From NCBI RefSeq assembly GCF_001045465.1, contig NZ_LFND01000008.1, positions 124,001 through 188,000 on the forward strand: a stretch of 64,000 nt of DNA, written 5' to 3'. This document shows, piece after piece, positions 44,462 through 52,763 of this stretch (position 1 is the first letter of the stretch; every line of letters begins with the position of its first letter). The stretch comes from Chryseobacterium angstadtii. GTDB lineage: Bacteria; Bacteroidota; Bacteroidia; Flavobacteriales; Weeksellaceae. Below the pieces are notes generated by a model. It did not search any database, had not been told where the DNA came from, and was given only the letters and a program-made list of their open reading frames with translations. Position numbers and translations under genes: made by a program.

Positions 44462-45178
44462 ATGAACGTACTTAATTTACTTTTTACCAAAGACGGATTA
44501 ATCTGCCAGATTGCAAAAAACAAAAGCATTCTGGAGGAAAAGTCTTATTTCGTTACCGAAGAAACACCGGAAAATTTAATTGAAGACAAACTGGATGAGA
44601 TTCTTCTCAAGCAAAGGTTTGAAGAGATCCATGTGATTTCGGCACTGAATCATTTTACGCTGATGCCGGAAGGATTTTCAGAGCATGAGGCAGGATTTGA
44701 ACTCATTGCTTTCAATGCTCCGGCTGATCGGGAAAAAGAGGAACTGATGCTTTCCGTGAACAAAAGATTCGGAGTTCAGTTTTATTATACATTTCCTAAA
44801 AATCTGTATAAGAAAATAAAAGAGCTGGCGGTTCCTGTTCATTTTAATTTTTCTGGAGAAAAGTTTTTGAACTCTATCAACAATAAGAACAGTAAGGAAA
44901 TTCATATCAATCTGTATCACAACCAGTGTGAGTTTTTTGCTATTGATAACAAGAAAGTCATTTTATACAACAATCTGGATGTGAATTCTGAAGTAGATTT
45001 TCTTTATTTCGTGATGTTTACGCTGAGCAAAATAGGTTTTGGAATCAATGAAACCAATTTCTATGCGTATGGAGAAACAACGGAAAATGAAACGTTTATT
45101 TCCGAGCTTCAGAAGTTCGTTAAGAATATGAGAATTGTCTTTGACAATGTTCCCAATAAAAATTTTATACTTAATTAA
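44462..45178 (+). CDS. DUF3822 family protein
   Basis: A 238-residue cytosolic protein whose order of motifs fits DUF3822, a Bacteroidetes family with an actin-like (ASKHA) two-part fold: LIEDKLDEIL, HFTLMPEGF, then INLYHNQCEFFAIDNKKVILYNN and FAFVMFTLSKIG-like region (here YFVMFTLSKIGFGINE). In many genomes it lies beside rsmD, as here. Function unknown. A heptad array separates it from rsmD. Confidence 0.82.
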   Translation: MNVLNLLFTKDGLICQIAKNKSILEEKSYFVTEETPENLIEDKLDEILLKQRFEEIHVISALNHFTLMPEGFSEHEAGFELIAFNAPADREKEELMLSVNKRFGVQFYYTFPKNLYKKIKELAVPVHFNFSGEKFLNSINNKNSKEIHINLYHNQCEFFAIDNKKVILYNNLDVNSEVDFLYFVMFTLSKIGFGINETNFYAYGETTENETFISELQKFVKNMRIVFDNVPNKNFILN

Positions 45179-45182
45179 AAGG

Positions 45183-45258
45183 GACTAGGAATCAGGAATG
45201 AGGGCTTAGCCTTAATGCGTTTCCCTACTTCCTAAAACCTATTACCTAAATCTTAAAC
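45183..45258 (+). repeat. Inverted heptad arrays between the DUF3822 gene and rsmD
   Basis: Left: units GACTAGG, AATCAGG, AATGAGG and a drifted one (45183-45210). Right: five units of CCTANNN type (45224-45258). The reverse complement of the right unit is NNNTAGG, the left unit in phase. It ends four bases before the rsmD ATG. Confidence 0.75.
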
Positions 45259-45262
45259 AAAT

Positions 45263-45835
45263 ATGTTCAGAATAATCTCAGGCAAATGGAAAGCTAAAAA
45301 AATAGCCGCACCCAAGAATTTTGATGTAAGGCCTACTACGGATTTCGCAAAAGAAGCGCTTTTCAGTATCCTGGAAAACAAATATGACATGCAGTCTATT
45401 GCCGTACTTGATCTTTTTGCAGGTATCGGCTCCATTACTTTTGAATTTGCTTCCCGCGGATGCCAGGATGTTACTTCAGTTGAGCTGAATCCGAAACACA
45501 CCAGCTTTATCAATTCTACGGCTTCGGAACTCGATATGTCTTTGCAGATCAATGTTCAGAGAGGTGATGTTTTCGACTGGCTTAAAAAATTCAGAAACAA
45601 GAAGAGCTTCGAGATTGTATTTTCTGATGCTCCTTTCGAAATGGAAGAAAAGAAATATTACGAGCTGCTGTCTTTAGTGCTTAACAATAAATTTGTAAAG
45701 CCCAACGGTATTCTGATCGTAGAGCATCAAAGCAGAATGAAACTTGAACATCCCAATTTAATAGACACGCGAAAATACGGAAATGTAAGTTTCAGTTTTT
45801 TCGAAGCGAATAAAGATGATAATCAGGAAATTTAA
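45263..45835 (+). CDS. rsmD: 16S rRNA m2G966 methyltransferase
   Basis: A 190-residue SAM-dependent methyltransferase. It has IISGKWKAKKIAAP and RPTTDFAKEALFSIL (RNA-binding N-terminus), the SAM loop LDLFAGIGSITFE (49-61) and VELNPKH. The catalytic motif IV reads DAPF instead of the usual DPPY/F, a small oddity that keeps the key Asp and Pro. Its stop codon overlaps that of the convergent HxlR gene, within a terminator stem. Confidence 0.93.
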   Translation: MFRIISGKWKAKKIAAPKNFDVRPTTDFAKEALFSILENKYDMQSIAVLDLFAGIGSITFEFASRGCQDVTSVELNPKHTSFINSTASELDMSLQINVQRGDVFDWLKKFRNKKSFEIVFSDAPFEMEEKKYYELLSLVLNNKFVKPNGILIVEHQSRMKLEHPNLIDTRKYGNVSFSFFEANKDDNQEI

Positions 45836-45852
45836 TTCCTGATTATTTTTTT
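45819..45852 (+). terminator. Terminator formed by the two overlapping gene ends
   Basis: Perfect 11-bp stem ATAATCAGGAA/TTCCTGATTAT (45819-45829 and 45836-45846), 6-base loop holding both stop codons, then eight T. The stem is coding sequence for rsmD on one side and for the HxlR gene on the other. Confidence 0.85.
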
Positions 45853-46182
45853 TACGGAAAGTTCCGGTGCAGCAATTCCCCAATTGGTAATGGCTTCAAT
45901 AACCGGAAGCAGCGTTTTTCCGAAATCTGTCAGTGTATATTCTACCATCAACGGAGGTTTTTCCGTATATACCTTTCTGTTGACGATATGATCTTCCTCG
46001 AGCTGTTTCAATTGCAGACTCAGTGTTCTTTCCGTAATGGTGGGAATTAATTTTCTTAATTCATTATATCTTTTGGCTCCGTCTGTCAGATGGAACAAAA
46101 TCACAGCCTTCCACTTTCCTCCGATAAACTTCATGGTTACGCTGGTACAGCAGGGATATTCTTTATTATCTATCGTATACAT
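45832..46182 (-). CDS. HxlR family transcription regulator
   Basis: A 116-residue winged-helix regulator. CTSVTMKFIGGKWKAVILFHL begins with the conserved Cys often used for redox or thiol sensing, followed by RYNELRKLIPTITERTLSLQLKQLEEDHIVNR, the recognition helix region, and YTLTDFGKTLLPVI. Divergent from a nitroreductase gene 85 bases away, with an inverted repeat between them, so it probably controls that gene and itself. Quinone or electrophile stress is the usual signal for such pairs. Confidence 0.92.
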   Translation of the reverse strand: MYTIDNKEYPCCTSVTMKFIGGKWKAVILFHLTDGAKRYNELRKLIPTITERTLSLQLKQLEEDHIVNRKVYTEKPPLMVEYTLTDFGKTLLPVIEAITNWGIAAPELSVKKIIRN

Positions 46183-46186
46183 TTTA

Positions 46187-46258
46187 TACTATCATTTTTT
46201 ACCGTTATTGCAAAGGTAATAAACTTAAATTACTTTTGTAACTATAAAAATGATAGTA
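46187..46258. promoter_or_regulatory. Divergent promoters with a 13-bp inverted repeat (HxlR operator candidate)
   Basis: TACTATCATTTTT (46187-46199) and its exact reverse complement (46246-46258) flank two back-to-back -7 boxes: TACTTTTG on the plus strand (46231-46238) and TACCTTTG on the minus strand (46211-46218). The predicted transcription starts fall at the repeat halves. Confidence 0.65.
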
Positions 46259-46267
46259 CAATAATTT

Positions 46268-46867
46268 ATGAACTTTTTAGAACAAATGAAAAGAAGGTAT
46301 ACGGTAAAAAAGTATAACCCTCAGGTAAAAATCAGTGCAGAAAAGATTTCAGAACTGAAAGAAATTCTTAATTTAAGTCCTTCCTACATCAACAGCCAGC
46401 CATGGAATTTTATTTTCGTGAATATGCCTGAACTTAAAACGCAACTGGCGGAAGTCTCTTATTTTAACAAAGAAAAAGTATTGGAAAGCAGCCATATTAT
46501 TGTTTTCCAGATGATGAAAAATCCGGAAGACTTTGAAAGACAAATTGAAGAAAATCTTCCTGAAGGATCTGTCAACTATTACAGAACCATGGTAAAACCG
46601 CATGGTGAAGCTGCAGTTCGTGCATGGATGGGACATCAGGTTTATCTTTCTCTCGGCGTTCTTCTGTCTGCATGTGCCGCTATGGGAATAGATTCCACTC
46701 CTATGGAAGGAATTGAAACTGAAAAATACGACGGAATTCTGAAAAATGATTCTTATGAAACTCTATTCGCAGTAGCCATAGGAAAAAGAGATGACAGTGA
46801 CAGCAATCATCCGGAAACCACTCCAAAAAGAAGACTGAACCGTGAAATGGTAATTTTAGAGTCTTAA
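46268..46867 (+). CDS. Nitroreductase family oxidoreductase
   Basis: A 199-residue FMN-dependent nitroreductase, NfsB-like. RRYTVKKYNPQVKIS is the FMN-phosphate-binding start, LNLSPSYINSQPWNFIFV the conserved SSxNxQPW segment, and GVLLSACAAMGIDSTPMEGI the second FMN region. Typical role: two-electron reduction of quinones or nitro compounds. Controlled very probably by the divergent HxlR gene. A bidirectional terminator follows. Confidence 0.93.
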   Translation: MNFLEQMKRRYTVKKYNPQVKISAEKISELKEILNLSPSYINSQPWNFIFVNMPELKTQLAEVSYFNKEKVLESSHIIVFQMMKNPEDFERQIEENLPEGSVNYYRTMVKPHGEAAVRAWMGHQVYLSLGVLLSACAAMGIDSTPMEGIETEKYDGILKNDSYETLFAVAIGKRDDSDSNHPETTPKRRLNREMVILES

Positions 46868-46893
46868 TAAATGGACGATTTCTTAGTAAAAAT

Positions 46894-46925
46894 AAAAGCT
46901 GCTTCTTTCGAAACAGCTTTTTGTA
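46894..46925. terminator. Terminator between the nitroreductase gene and murI
   Basis: Stem AAAAGCTG/CAGCTTTT (46894-46901 and 46914-46921) with a 12-base loop, T-rich downstream and A-rich upstream, so it can act on both converging transcripts. Confidence 0.75.
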
Positions 46926-47777
46926 TTATAAAACCTTCAGTTCTAAATCTATGGTCTTTCCAAAGAATTTCTTGGAGATTTTCTCAAAGTTTTTCGTAAG
47001 ATCCGAAAGATAGAAATGATAATTGGGTTTGGGATTATTATCATTCAGAAGGTGGTATTTATCCAGAATGATCTTCAGATGGTTGGCCACAATATTAGGT
47101 GAATCTATCACTCGGACTCTGTTTCCGTAGTACTGTTTGATCTCATCTATTAATAGAGGATAATGGGTACAGCCCAGGATAAGGGTCTCAATATTCTTCA
47201 GCTTATTGTTGCTTAAATAGTTATAAATAATAGCATGTGTAATCGGATGGTTTTTGAAACCTTCTTCGATCGCCGGAACCAGCAATGGTGTGGCCAGCTC
47301 GTCTACTTTAATCCATTTATTCTGCTTTCTGATGCTTTTTTTGTACAATCCGGAGTTCACAGTCGCTTTTGTAGCAATAACTCCCACATTATTATGGATT
47401 TCATAGGCTACTTTTTCTGCCACAGGATTAATAACATCTATGACAGGAACTTTTCCGTTCACAGACTGCATCACTTCATTCAAAGCATTGGCTGTAGCCG
47501 TATTACAGGCAATAACAATAGCTTTACAGTTTTGCTGAAGCAGGAAATTGGTGATCTTGGTAGAGTATTCTATAATGGCATCTTTCGATTTTTCACCATA
47601 CGGAAGGTGTTTGGTATCTCCGAAATAGATCAGGTCTTCATGAGGAAGAAGTCTTTTGATCTCTTTGGCTACGGTAAGTCCTCCCACTCCGCTATCGAAA
47701 ATACCGATGGGCTGGCTTGGTGAAAGATGTGAATAATCTTGTTTTTTAGTTTTCAAGTGAGCTGAAATTTTATACAA
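46926..47777 (-). CDS. murI: Glutamate racemase
   Basis: Makes D-glutamate for peptidoglycan. Motifs: IGIFDSGVGGLTV (catalytic Asp and Ser), IACNTATANA (first catalytic Cys) and LGCTHYPLL (second catalytic Cys with His). Length 283 from ATG 47777; a TTG at 47756 would shorten the N-terminus by seven residues and may be the true start because the sequence before it is not conserved in the family. It is preceded closely by the MuiA-like gene. Confidence 0.95.
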   Translation of the reverse strand: MYKISAHLKTKKQDYSHLSPSQPIGIFDSGVGGLTVAKEIKRLLPHEDLIYFGDTKHLPYGEKSKDAIIEYSTKITNFLLQQNCKAIVIACNTATANALNEVMQSVNGKVPVIDVINPVAEKVAYEIHNNVGVIATKATVNSGLYKKSIRKQNKWIKVDELATPLLVPAIEEGFKNHPITHAIIYNYLSNNKLKNIETLILGCTHYPLLIDEIKQYYGNRVRVIDSPNIVANHLKIILDKYHLLNDNNPKPNYHFYLSDLTKNFEKISKKFFGKTIDLELKVL

Positions 47778-47798
47778 AAATAGTGAATAATCGGATAT

Positions 47799-49388
47799 TT
47801 AATTAAGATTACCTATTGAAAAATCTTTCGGATACCTTACTTTATAACTTACCCTGATCTTTTTTGTTTCTGATGAAGAAATTTTAACGTTCCACAATAA
47901 GAAGCCTTTCTCTTTATCAAATTCTGCATTATCATTTTGAAGAAGCTCGATCTTTACACTGTCATCTTTACTTAAGGGGATCTGATCCCTTATTTCCATA
48001 TTGATTGCTTCTTTTTTATTATTCCGGACTACAAGGTCATAAGTAATGGTTTTTTCCTGATAAGAAGAAAATAATTTTTCGCTGGCTTTATCATTTATCA
48101 TTTCTTTACGAACACTGATTTTCTTATCATCCCCAAGCGTAATACTTATTTTATCATTCGTCTGATTGGGGCTTATCTTTGTTTCACCAACATACATATC
48201 TTCAAAAATCACACTGGCAGAGCCTGAAATGAGATTATATTTATTAAAATCTTTAATATCCGCGACCAGATATGCCGTAGGATTGTATTTTGGAACGGTA
48301 TAATATTTATATTCAGCCGGAAGTTTAATCTGTTTTAAGTTGATAAAATGGTCTTCATCATTTGAAAGAATATCATAAGGAATATCTGTGTCAAAACTTA
48401 CATTCAACTGATTTTCGTTAATTCTCATTCCATATCCAGTGACAACCACTTCCTCAATTTGCTTAGAAGATACAGTATCTCTATTTCCTGAATAACCCAG
48501 GTTTACTCTTTCCTCATTTTTATATGAATTCAAAAACCAAGGATTCATTACCGGGGCTTCGTTATTTCTTGAAGATCTTGCATTCACCAAAGAAAGCTTT
48601 ACCCCCTTCCAGTCGAGCCCGGTATTCTGTCTTACCTTTGCTTTAAAAGTAATATCCAAAGGCTCTGTAAGTTTATTACCTTTCACTTCATAAAACGGTT
48701 CCCAAAAAACATTCTCAGCCAGATAGCCCAGATCCATTTTTGTATTTCCTCCTTTACTGCTTACCATTTTAAGAATAAGAACCCCATCAGAAAAAGTTTC
48801 TTCAGCTTCAGTATTCGCTTTAAGACGGTTTCTTAACCTTTCCAGCTGCTGTACAGTCTGTGTATATTTTTTATTGATATCAAGCTGCGCTATACTTATT
48901 TCATTTCTTTTGGTCTTATAATATTCTGTTAGCTGCATCAATTGTGCTACACTCGAAGTATTACTTCCCACTAAAAGACCTTGATTTTTATCTAAAAGTT
49001 CCAAGGTTTTCTCATTGGTCTGCCGCTCAATATTGATTTTCGTACTGAGATTTTCCAAAACGGCAATACTGTCTTTAATTCTTTTACCGTTAGGATTATT
49101 ATTCTCATAATAGTTCGAGTTATAGCTGCTACTGTATTGTGCCGAAAGAATTGAAAAATCCTTATTATTCGTATTTATCTGTATTGATTTCTCCACAATT
49201 TCATCTGAAATATTGGTCACCACAATTTCAGAAGTTCCTGCAGGAAACGAAACATTCACAGAGTTTTGGAGTTCGGCAGAAGTCCTGTAAACATTTACAG
49301 TATTAACTTTTGCTTTGGTAAAAATTGGTTTTTGAGAAAAATGTAAGGCACTTAAAAACAGAAAAAGTAACAGTAAGTTTTTCTTCAT
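47799..49388 (-). CDS. MuiA-like DUF4139 protein
   Basis: A 529-residue secreted protein: signal peptide cut near HFSQ (19), an N-terminal DUF4140-like beta domain (TVNVYRTSAELQNSVNVSFPAGTSEIVV), a central coiled coil (about 105-195) and a C-terminal DUF4139 beta domain (NVFWEPFYEVKG, NTGLDWKGVKLSLVNA). This is the mucoidy-inhibitor MuiA family layout. An unusual insertion carries IEEVVVTGYG (311-320), identical in style to the TonB plug motif. It lies 21 bases upstream of murI. Confidence 0.85.
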   Translation of the reverse strand: MKKNLLLLFLFLSALHFSQKPIFTKAKVNTVNVYRTSAELQNSVNVSFPAGTSEIVVTNISDEIVEKSIQINTNNKDFSILSAQYSSSYNSNYYENNNPNGKRIKDSIAVLENLSTKINIERQTNEKTLELLDKNQGLLVGSNTSSVAQLMQLTEYYKTKRNEISIAQLDINKKYTQTVQQLERLRNRLKANTEAEETFSDGVLILKMVSSKGGNTKMDLGYLAENVFWEPFYEVKGNKLTEPLDITFKAKVRQNTGLDWKGVKLSLVNARSSRNNEAPVMNPWFLNSYKNEERVNLGYSGNRDTVSSKQIEEVVVTGYGMRINENQLNVSFDTDIPYDILSNDEDHFINLKQIKLPAEYKYYTVPKYNPTAYLVADIKDFNKYNLISGSASVIFEDMYVGETKISPNQTNDKISITLGDDKKISVRKEMINDKASEKLFSSYQEKTITYDLVVRNNKKEAINMEIRDQIPLSKDDSVKIELLQNDNAEFDKEKGFLLWNVKISSSETKKIRVSYKVRYPKDFSIGNLN

Positions 49389-49438
49389 GGTTGATTGTTT
49401 TTATTTAAAGTATAATTTCAAATATACATTAATAAATG

Positions 49439-50563
49439 CTATACCAAAAATAAATCCGAAGCAATTCCATCTGCCATAAACCAATGTTTTTCCGGGATTT
49501 TCAAATGATTTTCCTCGGTGATTAAAATTCCTTCTTCCAGTTTGGATTTTATTTCCTGGTGAAAATGATCAAGGATCTTATCATTGAATTTACTTTTCAG
49601 ACTCTCCATATCCACTCCCCAAATGGTTCTGAGGCCGATCATAATCATTTCATTGAACTGATCTTCCTGCGACAGAATTTCTTCTTCCTTAGCCAAAGTT
49701 CCTGCATGAAGCTTTTTAATATACTGCTGATTGTTGGCTACATTCCAGCTTCTGACATCAAATCCGTTGTAAGAATGGGCAGAAGGACCAATTCCAAGAT
49801 ATTCCTTGTATTTCCAATAGGACGAATTGTGTCTTGAATAAAAACCGGGTTTCGCAAAATTGGAAACTTCATAATGTTCAAAACCGTTATCTTTTAAGAA
49901 ATCAGACAGGTAGTAAAACTCTTTATTCTGCTCTTCTTCTCTCGGACTCATAATTTTACCTTTTGAAATCCAGTTTTCCAAAGCTGTTTTCGGTTCAACA
50001 GTTAAGGCGTAGGATGAAATATGGGGAACTTCTAAAGCAATTGTCTTGTTTAAATTTTCTTTCCAGATCTCAAGATTCGAAGTGGGAGAACCATAAATCA
50101 GATCTATACTTAAATTTTCAAATCCAAAATCCTGCGCTCTTTTAATGGAGTCTTCTGCTTCAGAGGCATTGTGTGCCCTGTTCATTAATTTCAGATCTTC
50201 CTCAAAAAAACTCTGTGTCCCGATAGAAAGTCTGTTCACCGGAGATTGAGCCAGCTGTTTTAAGAAATTTTTATCCAGATCATCCGGGTTGGCTTCTAAA
50301 GTGACCTCAATATCCTGATCAAAACTGAAATATTTCAAAACTTCATCAATAAGAGCATTGATTTCATCTGCCGAAAGGATAGATGGTGTTCCACCTCCAA
50401 AATACAGGGATTTCAGATTTTTATTCTGCAGTTCATCTTTTCTGAGGCGGATTTCATTCTTCATGGCACTCATCATTTCATCTTTAAAGGTTAAAGAAGT
50501 AGAAAAGTGAAAGTTGCAGTAACTGCACTTCTGTTTGCAGAAAGGGATGTGAATATATATCAT
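49439..50563 (-). CDS. hemW: Radical SAM heme chaperone HemW
   Basis: A 374-residue protein resembling coproporphyrinogen oxidase but acting as a heme chaperone. The radical SAM cluster is CKQKCSYCNF near residues 9-18, followed by YFGGGTPS and a C-terminal HemN-like domain with GIGPSAHSY. I start at the ATG 50563 because IYIHIPFC is the family's usual beginning; the ten residues upstream are coded by a terminator stem. No coproporphyrinogen oxidase gene is nearby. Confidence 0.93.
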   Translation of the reverse strand: MIYIHIPFCKQKCSYCNFHFSTSLTFKDEMMSAMKNEIRLRKDELQNKNLKSLYFGGGTPSILSADEINALIDEVLKYFSFDQDIEVTLEANPDDLDKNFLKQLAQSPVNRLSIGTQSFFEEDLKLMNRAHNASEAEDSIKRAQDFGFENLSIDLIYGSPTSNLEIWKENLNKTIALEVPHISSYALTVEPKTALENWISKGKIMSPREEEQNKEFYYLSDFLKDNGFEHYEVSNFAKPGFYSRHNSSYWKYKEYLGIGPSAHSYNGFDVRSWNVANNQQYIKKLHAGTLAKEEEILSQEDQFNEMIMIGLRTIWGVDMESLKSKFNDKILDHFHQEIKSKLEEGILITEENHLKIPEKHWFMADGIASDLFLV

Positions 50564-50590
50564 AAAAAAAGCTCTGAAAATTTCAGAGCT
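50564..50590 (-). terminator. Terminator of the PorP/SprF gene, touching the hemW start
   Basis: On the minus strand the stem AGCTCTGAAA/TTTCAGAGCT (50590-50581 and 50579-50570) is followed by seven T (50570-50564) and immediately by the hemW ATG at 50563. Confidence 0.8.
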
Positions 50591-50614
50591 CAAATTTATT
50601 TAAATTAAATCATA

Positions 50615-51565
50615 TTAGTATCTATATCCTCTATGATTAATAAAGTTATCAAAGTTGTAACCTAAGCTGATCATGAAGCTGTTTCCACCATAGGTCTGAA
50701 TATCAGACATTCCGATGTTGTAGGTAGCTCCGATCATGAATTTGTTGAATCTTACTTTAACAACCGGTGCTACCTGTAGCTGCTGGCTGTCGAATCTGTT
50801 CTGTACCGTTCTGTAGCTTACTCCGGCAGAGAATGAGTTGATATCATTAAAGAATGTTGCCATTAGGTTATAATCAATCATTCTTGTTGAATTCGTATTC
50901 AGGTTGATTAATGCTGAAGGCGTTACAAAGATATTGTCTGCAAAATGCCAGTTGTAACCTAAGTTTAAGAAGAATTTAATTGGTGAAGGCTCAATTCCGT
51001 TTACAATAGCTTTATCGTTGCTTAGTGCGATATCATTTACGGATACTCCTGCAAAGATATTTCTATAGGTAGCTGCCGCACCAAAGTTGGCATAAGCCAT
51101 AAAAATATTCCCTTCTTTACCAATCAACAATGGATCGTAACCATCTTCAACATTCACTGAAGTATAGTCGAAGTTCATATTATAAAATGAAACACTTGTA
51201 CCGAAAGAGAATTGATCTTTTCTTTCTCCTTCACTACTTAGTGGAATAAAGTATGAAGCTCCCGCTGTAATACCGCCTGCGGAAATAGGACCGTTACTAT
51301 CTCTGAAAATAGAAAGCCCTGCTCCTACTCTGTCGAAAATGTTCCCATTGATTCCTATAGACTGCGTATTTGGAGAATCGCTGAACTTGTCAAATTGTTT
51401 GTGGTAATTAGCATTAAGCTGCACGTAATCGGTCTTTCCGTACTGAGCTGGGTTGAACAGGAATTCACCATCCAAAAGATATTGCTGATAGTATGGTAGT
51501 GATTCTTGTGCTTTGTATGCATTTGACAAAAGAGCTAAACATACGATAGCATATAGTTTTCTCAT
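50615..51565 (-). CDS. PorP/SprF family type IX secretion membrane protein
   Basis: A 316-residue outer-membrane protein. After a signal peptide (cut near AYKAQ, residue 19), LPYYQQYLLDGEFLFNPAQYGKTDYVQL matches the PorP/SprF start. The rest is beta-strand-rich (RVGAGLSIFRDSNGPIS, GATYNIGMSDIQ) and ends in RGYRY. These proteins anchor gliding or secretion machinery or surface adhesins; usually they pair with an adhesin gene, but none is adjacent here. Start chosen at the second Met (51565). Confidence 0.9.
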   Translation of the reverse strand: MRKLYAIVCLALLSNAYKAQESLPYYQQYLLDGEFLFNPAQYGKTDYVQLNANYHKQFDKFSDSPNTQSIGINGNIFDRVGAGLSIFRDSNGPISAGGITAGASYFIPLSSEGERKDQFSFGTSVSFYNMNFDYTSVNVEDGYDPLLIGKEGNIFMAYANFGAAATYRNIFAGVSVNDIALSNDKAIVNGIEPSPIKFFLNLGYNWHFADNIFVTPSALINLNTNSTRMIDYNLMATFFNDINSFSAGVSYRTVQNRFDSQQLQVAPVVKVRFNKFMIGATYNIGMSDIQTYGGNSFMISLGYNFDNFINHRGYRY

Positions 51566-51616
51566 AACAAATCTTGATTTCAATTCAACAAATATAAAAA
51601 AATTCTCAATATATTT

Positions 51617-52690
51617 TTAGTTTTCTAAATAATTTCTCCATTTTTTTACGGCATCCGCCATATCTTTCGGCATTGGGCTCTCAAAATACAATTCCTTTCT
51701 TGTGGTAGGGTGGATAAACCCTAATGTATGAGCATGAAGTGCATGCCTCGGAAGAATCTCAAAAACATTTTTTATAAACTGCTTATACTTAGGAAGATTC
51801 ACTCCTCTGAGAGGGATATTTCCTTCATATCTTTCGTCATTAAATAAAGTATGCCCAATATGTTTGAAATGAGCCCGGATCTGGTGCGTTCTTCCCGTTT
51901 CGAGCTTACATTCTACCCAGGTCATGTATTTAAAACGTTCCAATACCTTATAATGAGTCACGGCATGCTTTCCATGACTTCCGTCTTCATATACGGACAT
52001 CTGCATTCTGTTTTTTGGATGCCTTCCGATATGTCCTCTGATGGTTCCTTCCTCTTCCTGAGGATTTCCCCAGACAAAAGCCCAATATAATCTTTTGGTG
52101 GTTCTGTTGAAAAACTGTTTGGCCAGGAAGCTCAATGCGTATTCATTCTTTGCAATCACCAGAAGTCCCGAAGTATCTTTATCAATCCTGTGAACAAGCC
52201 CTACTCTGTCCAGATCAGATTTCTGACCGTTCTTTTCAAAGTGGAAAGCCAGTGCATTCACCAGCGTTTTATCCCAGTTTCCATGTCCAGGATGTACTAC
52301 CATTCCCGGTTCTTTATCTACCACCACAAGATCATCATCTTCATACACAATATTGATAGGAATATCCTGAGGAACAATTACATTTTGTCTTGGCGGATGA
52401 GCAAGAAGCACGGAAATCTGATCGCCAGGTTTCACACGGTAATTCTGTTTCACCGCAACTCCGTTTACCACCACATTTCCCGCCCTGCAGGTCTGTGAAA
52501 TTTTATTTCTTGAAGAATTCTGTCTGTATATTTGCAGGAACTTGTCTATCCTTAGAGTCTCCTGATTTCTGTCCACCGTGATATTAAGATGCTCGTACAA
52601 ACCTTTATTTTCCTCATCCATATCAATATTCTCGATACTATCGGACTCTAATAATTCTTCATCTAAAAAATCGTCGTTATCTTCTGCCAT
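51617..52690 (-). CDS. rluD: RluA family 23S rRNA pseudouridine synthase
   Basis: A 357-residue enzyme. An acidic N-terminus (DDFLDEELLESDSIENIDMDEE) is followed by an S4 RNA-binding domain (LRIDKFLQIYRQNSSRNKISQ) and the catalytic domain with VGLVHRIDKDTSGLLVIAKN (catalytic Asp) and the C-terminal KLETGRTHQIRAHFKHIGHT. The order is that of RluD, which modifies helix 69 of 23S rRNA; RluC-like specificity cannot be excluded. Start at the second Met (52690). Confidence 0.92.
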   Translation of the reverse strand: MAEDNDDFLDEELLESDSIENIDMDEENKGLYEHLNITVDRNQETLRIDKFLQIYRQNSSRNKISQTCRAGNVVVNGVAVKQNYRVKPGDQISVLLAHPPRQNVIVPQDIPINIVYEDDDLVVVDKEPGMVVHPGHGNWDKTLVNALAFHFEKNGQKSDLDRVGLVHRIDKDTSGLLVIAKNEYALSFLAKQFFNRTTKRLYWAFVWGNPQEEEGTIRGHIGRHPKNRMQMSVYEDGSHGKHAVTHYKVLERFKYMTWVECKLETGRTHQIRAHFKHIGHTLFNDERYEGNIPLRGVNLPKYKQFIKNVFEILPRHALHAHTLGFIHPTTRKELYFESPMPKDMADAVKKWRNYLEN

Positions 52691-52763
52691 TGTTTTATCT
52701 TTTTTACACAAAAGGCCCCAACATTTTGCAGTTGAAGCCTATATATTATATAATAACGTGTTG

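Noticed and set aside
50564..50593. Ten-residue N-terminal extension of HemW
   Set aside because: These codons coincide with the stem and T-run of the upstream terminator, and the family begins at IYIHIPFC.
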